From Alphaproteobacteria bacterium (GTDB taxonomy: Bacteria; Pseudomonadota; Alphaproteobacteria; Micavibrionales; Micavibrionaceae), in assembly GCA_021775965.1 (NCBI GenBank), contig JAJFGV010000109.1:46755-110754 (forward strand): a stretch of DNA of 64,000 bases. Direction: 5' to 3'. Position numbers and translations under genes: made by a program. Positions 16,901 through 29,100 of this stretch are shown here, in pieces. How positions within the stretch are numbered: the stretch's first letter is position 1; the number at the start of each line of letters is the position of its first letter. The notes under the pieces are model-generated. The model did no database searches. It saw only the letters and a list, made by a program, of their open reading frames with translations, and was not told where the DNA came from.

Positions 16901-17103
16901 GGGGTCAGGAGGCAGAGGGCGGTGAATAAAAGACAGAAGAGCGGAAGGAGGGCGGTCTTTTTCCCCCTCACCCAGCTTCGGCTAGGCTCACTTCGCTCGC
17001 CAAGCCTGCGCATCCCTCTCCCACGGGGAGAGGGTGGCCGAGCAAGGCGAGGCCGGGTGAGGGGATAGATCATAATCCTAAAGATATCTCTTTCGTGCTT
17101 CAT
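13966..17103 (-). CDS. Repeat surface protein with C-terminal S74 autoprocessing domain and membrane anchor
   Basis: Exported protein of 1045 residues, paralogous to the giant protein encoded just upstream. A hydrophobic signal segment (LLPLFCLLFTALCLLTPGKAYA) lies at about residues 52-73. A YCDST module follows, then repeats of the ~22-residue type with NTxIGYxAG, YadA-head-like ASGxxS repeats (about 470-560) and one GDIGAINYCDEDGNNCFTA module. At the C terminus is an intramolecular-chaperone (peptidase S74) domain with Ser891 and Lys896 in SDMRLKED, the usual self-cleavage dyad. Then come a coiled coil, the motif HTGYGINKA, a membrane helix and a basic tail RTHRREG. Residues about 14-48 are encoded by palindromic element B. 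It starts 31 bases after the giant gene and overlaps the LamG gene by four bases. Confidence 0.88.
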   Translation of the reverse strand: MKHERDIFRIMIYPLTRPRLARPPSPRGRGMRRLGERSEPSRSWVRGKKTALLPLFCLLFTALCLLTPGKAYADCAAPTAPVGSLQFFVGDDTFKYCDSTDTWIDWGSGGVASAGGSDTEIQLNSGGLLYASAGLTYTSTGRLLLDSGSSSVVITGGNETMTGGFNTILGVEAGRDLTSGAQNTLIGYQAGAKSLATAAANVFVGYLAGTENTAGSSNTYIGVSAGRYAISGLQNTNVGAGAGLGNNSGHFNVIMGSNAAKGVSGSSNISQNVFIGTTAAELIQTGADRNVAIGYSVATALTTGTDNILLGYNVDVPTASTSNYLNIGNLLTGDLSTGVAYISSTAALDIPAGTTGERPTGDNGMLRYNSDTNKFEGFQASSWQDLITAGGTPATPDRGIQLNSGGVFYASADLTYTSTGDFIVGSYQTGDTGTGNEDSRMYFDKSKSAFRAGSVSGTQWDDGSVGDFSVAMGRNATASGQTSVAIHGSATSEDAVAIGDGALATANGAVAIGVDRTATGTRAVSLGFNTDADGVYSFSMGRRADVTGDYSAVWGLGQSTGTTPVVSGQSSYGIFMGDHNGVDFASASTLGLFGGRMVIDPAVPATTLFPSTGAQALELDVEGDIGAINYCDEDGNNCFTAAGVAGATVAAPDRGVQFNSGGGFAAESTFTYTSVGRLGIGTATPEATLHVGGGDMLLDNDQSLRWKTNSGSLGQVMWLSVGDSLTINNPTTGAINFRMGSGGNMATVNTGGMDIIEGSLDVNDKDTSGNTSLEILRLSHEDSNSAGSDGIGSHIRFEAESSTEGTYPEIARIESVLDDATDASKDASLRFYTLGTDAGVGSNTATEKMRIDSAGFVGIGTTAPTELLYISGGNLYVDGDIDYTGDLTDVSDMRLKEDIKPLRSMLDKVSDVNGYSYHMKDDIERKMEYGVLAQELEEIFPELVKTAEDEMGTKSVNYIGLIAPMIEATKELKAENEALKAELDSVKTKLGDINDLRHDVKALKAHTGYGINKAEIGVWVLVGMGGMGFMIFFGGLALRTHRREG
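16964..17064. repeat. Palindromic element B inside the 1045-residue protein gene
   Basis: A 101-base imperfect palindrome. The ends are CCCCTCACCC and GGGTGAGGGG. The centre is a perfect 9-base hairpin CCCTCTCCC (17014-17022) / GGGAGAGGG (17026-17034) with a 3-base loop. The type is widespread as an intergenic repeat in proteobacteria. It is read in frame here, before the signal segment. Confidence 0.85.
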
Positions 17104-17134
17104 TTTATGTGTGCCTCGTGATTCTTATTGTTTA

Positions 17135-20100
17135 TCATTTTTTCCGCCTCCGGCGAAGAGCGCCGCCCATGAAAAACACCAGTAATACAGTTCCAAAGGC
17201 ACTCACCACCGCGATCACCGCGGTGCTGCCCATGGAGGCTTTGTTGATGCCGTAGCCTGTGTGCGCTTCCTTGACCAGGGTTTCGTTGCTCTCGCGCAGC
17301 GCGCTTATCGCGCTCATAATCTCTGTGCGCTCGGCTTTCATTTCAGCGCGTAAATCTTCGTTGTCTTGTTTGAGCGCGTTCGTGGCCTCGATCAGCGGCG
17401 CGATAAAGCCGATATAGTTCACTGATTTCGTGCCCATTTCATCATCGGCGGTGACGACCAGTTCGGGGAAGGCTTTTTCAACTTCCTGCGCGATGACGCC
17501 AAGCTCGAGCGCGCCGTTCGGGTCATTTTTCATGCGGAAGGAATAAGCATCGATGGACGCCAGCCGCGTCATGATGGTTTCGGCATCCAGCGGCGTGATG
17601 TCAGTTTTCAACCGCGCATCCGATGTATCGGTGAGGATGCCGGTATAGGAAATATTGCCGTTCTCAACATGGAGATTGCCACCGGATACGTAGAGGAGTT
17701 CGGTTGGTGTATCCGTTCCGATGCCGACATTGCCGCCAAAGTAATTGTCGCCGCCTTCGGAATAAATGGCGTAGTTGTTGGTCGAGCCTGTAATGTCCTC
17801 TATATATAGGCCGTAAGAGGTTCCAATTGTGCCGATGGTATTGGCTGGATTTGCTGCATAATATTGATAAACATTTGACACTGTTCCAGTATTGAACTTT
17901 GTCATGCTCACGTGAGATCCATAAATATTTGTTGCATTACCGGACCCGGCCGCAATCATGACTATCCTGCTGCCATATAGGTTAGAGGCTGTCTCAGCTG
18001 CCGATAACAATGGGTTAACTACAATAGACTCAGCCGTCAAAACTCCGGTATGTGTCGTGCCATTGATGATCTCAGGCGAGAAAAGTATAGAAGTTCCTGT
18101 GAGGTCGTCGGTTGTGCTCGTTGCGTCAAGCGAGAAAACCCCCCTGATTCCAGTCTGTGCTGTTGTTAACAATCCGTTTAAGTCCAGTAATGCTGTCGGC
18201 GTTGCCGTGCCAACACCAAGACGCCCGGCGGAGGTGTAGGTGAATGTGGATTCCGCCGTGAACGCCCCACCCGAATTAAACTGCACGCCGCGGTCGGGGG
18301 CGGCGGCGGAGCCACCGGCGGTAATAATGTCGGTCCAGACACCGCCCTGATATCCCTCGAATTTATCGGTGTTGGAGTTGTAGCGGAACATACCGTTGCT
18401 GGCGACGACCGGACGCTCGGACGTACCACCATAAGGCATCACAACCGCACCGGAGCTGTTGAAGGTGATGAGGCCATCGCCCGCAATTGTCATGCGGGTG
18501 GCACTAGAGGCAAGAGGCCCCGGTGTGGTTATTAATTGCAGATCACTCGCAGATATTTCCATGGGAAAACGCGAAGAGGTGGCGTTAATTTTTGTTGATA
18601 TCTGGGCAATATCTGAGGAGTCGCCGATGGCTGTAGTGTCAACATTAATATTCAGGCGCCGGCCATTGTTATGGTTGGTGCCACGAATGGCGCCAATGGT
18701 AAGTTCCGCCTCTGATACTGCATCACTGGCGATCCCAACCCTGCCGGAGCCCGAGATATGAAAGAGTTTGTCGCTGGTGCCGTTGTCGTAAACACTGAAA
18801 AGGTCACTGGTTGCATCCGGGCTTGCGGCTCTTTCCAGTGACAAAAGCTCGGCGGTGGGGCTGGCCTGTGCCAAGTACAGCATGCCGGCAGAGTTGTAAG
18901 TCAGGCCGGAGCTAGCGTAGAACGTCCCACCGGAATTAAACTGCACGCCACGGTCCGGCGCGGCGGCGGAGCCACCGGCGGTGATGATGTCGGTCCAGAC
19001 ACCGCCCTGGAACCCTTCGAATTTGTTGGTGTCGGAATTATAACGCAGCATACCGTTATCGCCGGTCGGGCGCTCTCCGGTTGTGCCGGCGGGGATGTCG
19101 AGCGCGGCGGTGGAGCTGATATACGCAACGCCGGTGCTGAGATCGCCGGTGAGCAGGTTCCCGATATTGAGGTAATTGCTGGTCGCGCTCAACGGTGTAT
19201 CAACATCTTTACCGATCAGGATGTTATTCGTGCCTGTGGTAAGGGTCAGCTTCGCGGCTCGATCGCCGATAATGACGTTATCATTGGCATTATTGAGCAA
19301 ACCATTTCCTGCCTCGCGACCAATCACCACATTGCCGGAGTAGTCCGAATTACCTGTAGAGCCATAACCAGCCGCTACACCAATAACGACGTTCTGGCTG
19401 CCAGTCTCGTTGCGCGTGCCGGCGTTTCGACCAATAAAAACATTATCGTCGCCAGTCGTCATCTGTCCGCCTGCACTATTGCCGATAAATGTATTGAAAT
19501 TGGTGCCGGTTGCGAGTGCGCCCGCCTTATAGCCGATATATGTGTTTTCACTTTCATTGTCTACTAATCTTCCCGCGTCCCGCCCGATGAAGACGTTTTC
19601 GCGGCCGGACGTGAGTGACAGGCCGGCTTCAAAGCCCATGGTCACATTGTCAGCACCTGTTGCGGCTGGATTGACGGCGCTCATGTAAACACTGCTATTG
19701 CCGCTATCGACGATCAGGCGGCCTTGCGAGGTGTAGGTGAAGGTTGAATCCGCGGCGAACGCGCCACCGGAATTAAACTGCACACCGCGGTCGGGGGTGG
19801 AGACCGTTGCGCCGGAAACACCCGCGGCGGTGAAACAGTTATTGCCGTCTTCGTCACAGAAATTGATCGCGCCGATATCGCCTTCGACGTCGAGCTCGAG
19901 AGCTTGCGCGCCGACGCTGGCGGAAAGATTTGTTGCTGGCACGGCCGGATCAATCACCAACCGCCCACCGAACAAGCCCATTGTATTAGAAGATGAGAAC
20001 ACCAGCCCGTCCTGATCGCCCATGAAGATACCTAGGGATTGAATGCCGGTGACTTGTGATGGTGTTGTAATCGTTACGGCGTCATCAATTAAACCGATTG

Positions 20101-23100
20101 CCATGGAGCCATCACCAAAGCCGCTGCCGCCCGCGCCATTCCCGGCGGTAACTTGATACCCCATCGTCGTGCTATAGGCGCCACTGGCAGTGGTGGTGTG
20201 CCCCATAGCCGTGCTTCTGGTTCCGCTGGCGGTGGTGCCTTGCCCCATCGCCGTGCTGGTATACCCGCTGGCGGTGCTGTTCCTACCCATAGCCGTGCTG
20301 GCTGTTCCGCTGGCCGTGGTGTTATCTCCTAACGCCGAGCTTTCATCGCCGCTGGCTCTGGAATTTTCTCCAAAAGCCACGCTGTTCAAACCGACATTTA
20401 CATCATCCCAGTCGCCGACGGAATCACGTCCGGCGCGGAAGGCGCCTTTGGATTTATCAAAATACATGCGGTATTCATGGTCGGCATCGTTATCATCCTC
20501 CAATTGCGGGCTACCAAACACAAAATCGGCGGAGGCGTAATTGATGGAGCCGCTGGTGGAACGGATCGGACCGGCGCCGGTGCCGGAGACATCTTCGAAT
20601 ACGCCGCCCGCCGCAACCGTCGCCGCGGTGAAGCAGTTGAGGCCGTTCTGGTCACAATAATTGATCGCGCCGATATCGCCTTCGACATCAACGGTGAGGG
20701 CAAGGCTCGGCACCGTGTTGGCGGCGGAAGTTGTATCCGGGTCGATTATTAATTTACCACCCATCAACGCCATGAGGTTGGATGTGGCGATGTCAACCGC
20801 TTGCTGATCACCCATGAAAATACCGAGTGAGTCATCGGCGGACACCACGGGGAATGTGGCGGTTGATGGATTGCCAACGCCAATCGCCAGAGAGCGTTCA
20901 CCGTTGGTCGGGCCCGAGCCCGCTACGACCTGGTAGCCCATCGCTATACTATTATTTGCGATAGCGGATGCGCCGCTACCAAAAGCTGTGCTGGTATCAC
21001 CGCTGGCTTGGCTGCCACTGCCCCAGGCCGTAGCTCTGGTAGCGGTTGCGTCCGAACCGTCGCCCCAGGCCGTAGAGCGAAGACCAGTGGCCGATGTCGT
21101 GTTGGTGCCCCATGCTGTGCTCTGGTCGCCACTGGCCGTGGCGGCGCCCCAGGCCATAGACATGTCACCGCTGGCGCGGGAGTTTTCACCAAACGCCGTG
21201 CTGAAGTCGCCTATGCTGGCATCATTCCAGTAGGTAATTGAACTCCGCCCGGCGCGGAAGGCCCCTTTGGATTTATCAAAGAACATGCGGCGTTGATGGG
21301 CGGAAGCACCATCATCTAGCTGTGAGCTGCCAAACACAAAGTCAGCAGAGGCGTAATTGACCGAACCGCTGGTGGCGCGGATCGGGCCTGCGCCGGTGCC
21401 GGAGACGTCTTCGAATACGCCGCCAGCCGAGGCCGCAGCGGCGGTGAAACAGTTATTGCCGTCTTCGTCACAATAATTGATCGCGCCGATATCGCCTTCG
21501 ACGTCGAGCTCGAGTTGCTGCACGCCGGTGGAGACATTGGTGTTGGTCGCGCTGGTCGTGTCGGGGTCAATTATTAGACGCCCGCCCATGAGGGCCATAA
21601 GGTTGGAAGCGGTAATATCAACATTAACCTGGTCGCTCATAAAGATACCAAGAGAGTTACCACCTGTGACGCGTGGTTGTGTTGAAGATACGCCGCTGGA
21701 GTTACCCAAACCAATTGCCATCGAATAATCCCCGAAACCGCTGCTTGCTGTTCCGTTTCCGGCTGTCGCTTCAGCCCCCAAAGCTGTGCTGTATTGTCCG
21801 CTAGCGATGGAGTTAAATCCTGTCGCTGTAGTGGAGCGTCCGCTGGCCTCAGTAAGTTCACCCAGCGCTACGCTGTAATTGCCGCTGGCTGTGGTGTTTC
21901 TTCCCAATGCTGTGCTATTGGTGCCGATATTAGCAGTATCCCATTGTGTGAATGACGTGCTGCCCGCGCGAAAGGCGGCAAGATTTTTATCAAAGAATAT
22001 GCGGTTGTCGTGATCGGTGTCAGTTGTGTCATCAAGTTGCGGGCTGCCAAACACAAAATCGGCAGAGGCGTAATTGATCGCGCCGCTGGTGGCGCGGATC
22101 GGGCCGGCGCCGGTGCCGGAAACGTCTTCGAACACGCCGCCCGCGGCGACGGTGCCTGCGGTGAAACAGTTATTGCCGTCTTCGTCACAATAATTAATCG
22201 CGCCGATATCGCCCTCGACATCAAGCTCGAGGTCTTGTACGCCGCTACTGATCGTCAGGGCGTTAATACCGATCGGATCGGCGAAATAGCTCTGCCCGCC
22301 CGCGGAATAAATCGCGTAGTTGTTCGTACCACCAGTCGTGATGTCTTCGAGGTATAGACCATAAGCGTTTGTGATGGCACTGCCTGCGGCAGTCGGGTTG
22401 GCTCCGTATAACATATGGAAGTCCGTTACCGTACCGCCACCGTTCACAGCGCCTGTTGATATAATTCCATATACATTATCAGACGTTTTCCCTGCTAGGA
22501 GGGTATTGTTGGTATTTACATCCAGACCAACGACAGCACCGGTATGGGCTGCGGCAAATGTTGTTATCAAAGCATTTAAACTCATTCCCTTTGGAGTATC
22601 TGTTGCGCTGGAGGCAAAGGGGGCGCCAAAAATATCGAGTGTTGTTAGCGCTGCAGGGGCTACTAAACCAATTCCTACATTTCCGCCCAGCCTGGAAGTG
22701 CCAGCCACATGAAGTGTGTCAGATGGTGCTGCGGTGCCGATGCCAAGGCGTCCGGCGCTGGTGTAGGTAAAGGTTGATTCCGCCGCCATCGCGCCGCCGG
22801 AGTTAAACTGCACACCGCGGTCGGGCGCGGCGGCGAGGGAGGCATCGGTGAGGATATCCTGCCATGTGCCGTTCTGGAATCCTTCGAAGCGGTTGTTGTC
22901 ACTATTGTAGCGCAGCATGCCGTTATCGCCGGTGGGGCGCTCTCCGGTTGTCCCGGCGGGCAGGTCAAGCGCCGCCGTGCCGTTAATCGAAAGATTGGCG
23001 GTGGTCATGTCGCCGGTGATGACATCACCGATGTTCAAATAATTGCTGGTTGTCGCGAGCGGCGTATCGACATCCTGTCCCAGCAGGATATTATCCGAGC

Positions 23101-26100
23101 CGCTGGTGATGCTGTTCCCGGCGCGGTAGCCAATGGCAATGTTATTCGTGCCGGTGTTGTTGGCTGGCGTTCCTGCGTCACCGCCAATCAAGGCTCCAAA
23201 GCCCAATGCCGTGTTATAACCTGTCGTAAGCGTCGATTGCATGTAGCGTCCGGCCTGATAACCTAGCGCTGTGTTGCCATGACCTGTAATATTTTGGTTA
23301 AGTGCCCAGGTTCCCATGGCTGTATTTTCATGGCCTGTCGTATTATTTGCTAGCACACTGTAGCCACTCACTGCATTTCGCTGACCTGTCGTATTGTTCT
23401 CCATTGCAGCATATCCAATGGCTGTGTTGGAGTATCCCCCATCGGTGAAACGCATAGCATCATGACCAATAGCTGTATTTGCTCCATTTGCTGTATTGGC
23501 TGCTAGGGTGCGATAGCCGATGGCTGTGTTATAGGACCCCGATGTGATGCTTGTCATGGCTGTCGAGCCAATAGCCGTATTTTGTTCGCCTGACGCTGCA
23601 TCATTCCCGCCCGTGACAAACACATTATCGTTACTACTAAACACCAGACGGTTGCCGGCGGTGTAGGTGAAGCTTGGCTCGGCGTGGAGGACGCCGTTGC
23701 TGTTGAAAATCACTTCGCGGTTGGCACCCGGCGCGACGCCGGTGGCGACGCCCGCGGCGGTGAAACAGTTATTGCCGTCTTCGTCACAGTAATTGATCGC
23801 GCCGATATCGCCTTCGACGTCGAGCTCGAGGTCTTGTACGCCGCTACTGATGGTCAGGGAATTAATGCCAATCGGATCGGCGAAATAGCTCTGCCCGCCC
23901 GCGGAATAGATAGCGTAGTTGTTTGTCCCGCCGCCGGTGATGTCCTCTATATAAAGGCCATGGGCGTTTGTGATTGTACCAAGGATCGGGACGGGGTCAC
24001 TGGCATAAAAGTTATAGGCGTTGGTTACAGTGCCCCCGGCGCCAAGCTTATTAATACCAGACCGGATACCAAAGACGTTATCGACTGAGCCTGCTACCGG
24101 ACTAGGTTGAGTAACTGAATCTATGCCAACAATATCGCCCGTATGTGGAGCACCAGTCGTTGACGGGAATGTAAGTATATCTATACCGGCCAGCTTGTCT
24201 GTTGTTGCTGTTGCTGCGCCGATAGTTAGGATATTAACGCCCGGTAAGGCGGTTGCGGTAACATTAACTTGCCCGACTACTGAGGTGTCACCGTTTAAAA
24301 GTGAAGTTCCCTCGACATGAAGCGTAGATGTCGGTGTTGCTGTGCCGATACCGAGATTGCCAACACTTGTATAGGTAAATGTTGCTTCCGCCGCCATTGC
24401 GCCGCCGGAGTTGAACTGTACCCCGCGATCTGGTGCGGCGGCGAGGGAGGCATCGGTTAAAATGTCCTGCCATGTGCCGTTCTGGAATCCTTCGAAGCGA
24501 TTGTTGTCACTGTTGTAGCGCAGCATGCCGTTATCGCCGGTTGGGCGTTGCCCTGTGTCACCGCGGGGCACTGTAACCGCGCCTGTGCCACTCATGATGA
24601 CTTCTGTCGGTGTCAGTTTCCAGTATTCGACATCGTCGATATAGAAGGTGTGTTCATTGTTTAAATTGCTGAGGTGTAAAGCTCTATTGGTGGAGCCTTT
24701 ATCGTAAAAAACGATGCCGCCAGATGAGTTGTTGTTACTGTCAGCCATAAAACGTAGCGCTTCTGTTGCTGACAGGGTTACATTTCCACCGCCACCCGAA
24801 GGATTGAATTCCAGATAGTTTGTGGTCGGGGAGGCAATCAGTTGAATTCTCTCGCCGTTGCCTAAATTCAGGTTTGTGGCATGGATGTCGCCGGCCACCT
24901 CAAGTTCATAGGCTGGTGTCGCTGTGCCAATGCCGAGATGACCGGCGCTGGTAAAGACAAAGCCGGTGCTGGTGTAGAGAACGCCACCGGAATTATAGAT
25001 GACTTCACTGTCATTGCCCGGTGCGACGCCGGTGGCGACACCCGCCGCGGTGAAACAGTTATTGCCGTCTTCGTCACAATAATTGATCGCGCCGATATCG
25101 CCTTCGACATCGAGTTCGAGTTGTTGTGCGCCGCTACTGATGGTCAGGGAATTAATGCCAATCGGATCGGCGAAATAGCTCTGCCCGCCCGCGGAATAAA
25201 TCGAAAAGTTGGTGCCGGTGCCAATTGTAATATCTTCTAAGTACAAGCCATGGGCGTTCGTGATTGAACCTGCCCCCGCTGATAGGTTCTCAGCATAAAA
25301 ATCATAGGCGTTTGTTATGACGCCCGCACCCGCACCCTTATTGACCTGGGACTTTATACCATAAACATCAGCAATTGAAGTTAGGGTAACCGGAACAGCT
25401 GTAACATCTAGGCCCACTATTTGCCCTGTATGCGCACCATTAGCACCTAACTGAGCGTATAGATTCATCCCTGCTGTATAGTCTGTTGGTGCTGTCGCAC
25501 CAGCCGCACCAACTGCATTTATAGCAATTCGATCTATAGGAGCGCCGGCCAAGAGGCCAACACTAATATTTCCAGCGAGCTGCGATTGACCGGCGACATG
25601 TAGAGGAGCGCCTGGCGTAGCTGTGCCGATGCCGAGACGGCCCGCGGAGGTAAAGACGAAATTCGTGTCGGTTTCGAGCACGCCGTTGCTGTTGAAAATC
25701 ACTTCGCGATCAACACCCGGTGCGACGCCGGTGGCGACGCTGCCTGCGGTGAAACAGTTATTGCCGTCTTCGTCACAATAATTGATCGCGCCGATATCGC
25801 CTTCGACATCAATTTCGAGTTGCTGCACGCCGGTGGAGGTTGTGAGCTCTGTCGCTGGTACATTCGGGTCAATCATCAAACGCCCGCCGAGCAGGCTCAT
25901 CTGGTTATTCGCGGAAACCACCAACCCGTCCTGGTCCCCCATAAAGACACCGAGCGATTGAATGCCGGTGACTTGCGATGGTGTTGTAATTGTCACCGCA
26001 TCGTCGATTAGGCCCATGGCGATCGAGCCGTCACCCTGGCCGCTGGCCGCTACACCGTTCCCGGCGGTCACGCTAGTTCCCATCGCCGTGCTGTAAATAC

Positions 26101-29100
26101 CGCTGGCGGTGGTGCCCGCTCCTATCGCCATGCTAGCGAGGCCACTGGCGGTGGTGGTGTTCCCCATCGCCGTGCTTTCATTGCCGCTGGCGGTGGTGTT
26201 TATTCCTATCGCCGTGCTGGCATTCCCGCTGGCGGTGGTATTTAACCCAAAAGCGGCGCTGTACTGGCCGGCGCTGGCGAAATTCCATTGATTGCCATCG
26301 ACATAGCCCGCGCGGAAGGCGGAGTTGGATTTATCAAAATACATGCGGGAATCTTCGGAGCCTGTGCCGGTGTCGTCGAGCTGGCTGGAGCCGACGATGA
26401 GATCGCCCGCGCTTGTGTAGGTAAAGTTCGCTTCGGCCGCCAGCGTGTTGCCGGAATTAAACTGCACGCCGCGATCGGGTGCGGCGGCGAGGGAGGCATC
26501 GGTGAGGATGTCTTGCCAGCTGCCGTTCTGGAATCCTTCGAAGCGATTGTTGTCACTATTGTAACGCAGCATACCGTTATCGCCGGTCGGGCGCTGCGCC
26601 GTCGTGCCAGCGGGCAGGTCGAGCGCCGCCGTGCCGTTAATCGAAAGATTGGCGGTGGTCATGTCGCCGGTGATGACATCGCCGATGCTTAAGTAATTGC
26701 TGGTCGCCGCGGTGGGGACGTCTACGCCGTTACCGATGAGGATGTTATCTGATCCTGTTGTAATGCTGTCGCCAGCCAATGCTCCCAATGCCGTATTGTT
26801 GACACCGGTAGATAATCCAAGAACACCCTGTAACGCCTGAACACCGATAGCCACATTATTATCATTGGCTGTCTGCGCATCAAAATTCTCTAAAGCTCTA
26901 AACCCGAGTGCTGTGCTGTTAGAGCCTGTTGTATTGCGGAAGCCTGAGGTTCCACCGACAAAGATGTTCTGATTGCCTGATGAGTTAAGGTTTCCTGCGT
27001 CATCTCCAATGAAAACATTATCGTTACCGATTGTATTTTGGCGGCCTGTGCTGTTACCCAAGAACGTATTATAGTCGCCGGTTGTGTTGATTTCGCCGGA
27101 TTTCCATCCAACAAAAGTGTTTTCATCGCCAGATGTATTGACAGTGCCCACATCTTTTCCAAGGAACGTATTTCGGGTTCCTGTCGAAGCCGGATTGGCG
27201 TTGCTGAGGTAAACACTATCGTTGCCGCTATCGACGATAAGACGATTGCTAGAAGTAAAGACAAATCCCGATTCTGCGTGCATGACGCCGTTGGAGTTAA
27301 ATACCACTTCGCGGTCACTGCCCGGCGCGGGGGCACTACCACCCGCAACAGATGCGGCGGTGAAACAGTTATTGCCGTCTTCGTCACAGAAATTTTGTGC
27401 GCCGACATCGCCGGTCACATCAAGCTCCAGTGTTTCTACGCCGGTGCTTAAGGTGGCCGAGCCGACCGCAATGCCGCCGAGGTTGAGGGCGGTCCGTGTG
27501 TTGGCGTCATTGCCGATGCCCAGAACATCTTCGAGGTTTTGGTTGTAGCTATTGGCAGAGACAAACTCGATTGCATTGCCCGCCGCATTGACGCGCGTGA
27601 GATAAAGTGCGGCGGCGGTGTAATTGGCCGGGGTGTCGTTCAAATCGAGGAAGGTAATGCCGCCACCGCCAGTGGTAACAATGTCATTCCAGATGCCGCC
27701 CTGGAACGCCTCGAATTTGTTTGTAGCGCTGTTGTAGCGCATCATGCCGTTAACGCCGGTTGGACGATCCCCCGTCACGCCGCGCGGGAATAAAATTGCA
27801 TCTGTGCCGGCGACATCGAGAACAGCTTCGGGTGTTGTGGTTCCAATGCCGACATCGCCAGCATCGGTGATCGACATATGTGGCGCGCTCAGGTCGGCCC
27901 CACCCGTGAGGCGCAAGCTACCATCTGTTGCCTGACCAATTCCGGCCCAGTTCGGCGTGCCATCATAGTCCTGACCAAACCAGAGTTGCGTTTCTTCGCC
28001 TACAGCATCACTTGTAATGAATTGATAAGCGCCGTTGGTTGTATCATGGATATGCAGATCTACGGGCGTCGTCGCAATGCCAAGGCCGAGATGCCCAGTG
28101 CTGGTAAAGACAAAATTTGTGTCGGTGCCAAGGACGCCGCCGGAATTAAAAATCATTTCGCGGTCATTGCCCGGCGCACCGAGTGTGCCGCCGGCCACAT
28201 CGGCGGCGGTAAAGCAGTCATTGCCAAGGTCATCACAATAATTGGTGGCGCCGACATCGCCGGTGACGTCGACTTCTAGTGTTTGTGCGCCGGCGCTTAG
28301 GGTTGCTGAGCCAACCGCAATGCCGCCGAGGTTAAGGGCGGTTAGTGTGTTGGCGTCATTGCCGATGCCCAGGACGTCTTCGAGGTTTTGGTTGTAGCTG
28401 TCGGCGGAGACAAATTCGATCGCGTTGCCCGCGGCATTGACGCGCGTGAGATAAAGCGCAGCGCTGGTGTAGTTGACCGGCGTGTCGTTGAGGTCAAGGA
28501 AGGTAATGCCGCCACCGCCGGTGGTAACAATGTCATTCCAGAATCCGCCCTGAAACGCTTCGTATTTGTTTGTGACGCTGTTGTAGCGCATCATGCCGTT
28601 GACGGGGAAGGCAGGGCGGTTGGTGCTGTCGCCGCGTGGGAAAAGAATTGCATCTGTGCCGGCGACATCGAGAACGGCTTCGGGGGTTGTGGTTCCGATG
28701 CCCATCCATCCCGCCGATGTAAAGACGAAACTTGTGTCTGTGCTGAAGACACCGTTTGAATTAAAGATAATTTCTCTATTGTTGCCCGGTGCGCTGCCGC
28801 CGGCAATGGCCACGGGGTCGAAGCAATTGTCGCCGTTTTCATCACAGAACATATCCGCGCCGGCGTTGCCGTTGACATCGAGGCGGAGTTGGCCGCCCGT
28901 GCCGGAGTCGGGTGTGCCGTCGCCAATCCCGAGATTGCCGGAATTCAAAACCATCTGGCTGTTGGTGTTGTCGGTGCCGAAATGCAGATCGCCTATATTT
29001 GGACCGCCTTGTCCGGCGAGCAGGTACATGGTTGAATAGCTGGCGACGTTTGCTACACCTGCCCCTTGAAACTTTAATTCAGTGCCACCGTTATTTACAA

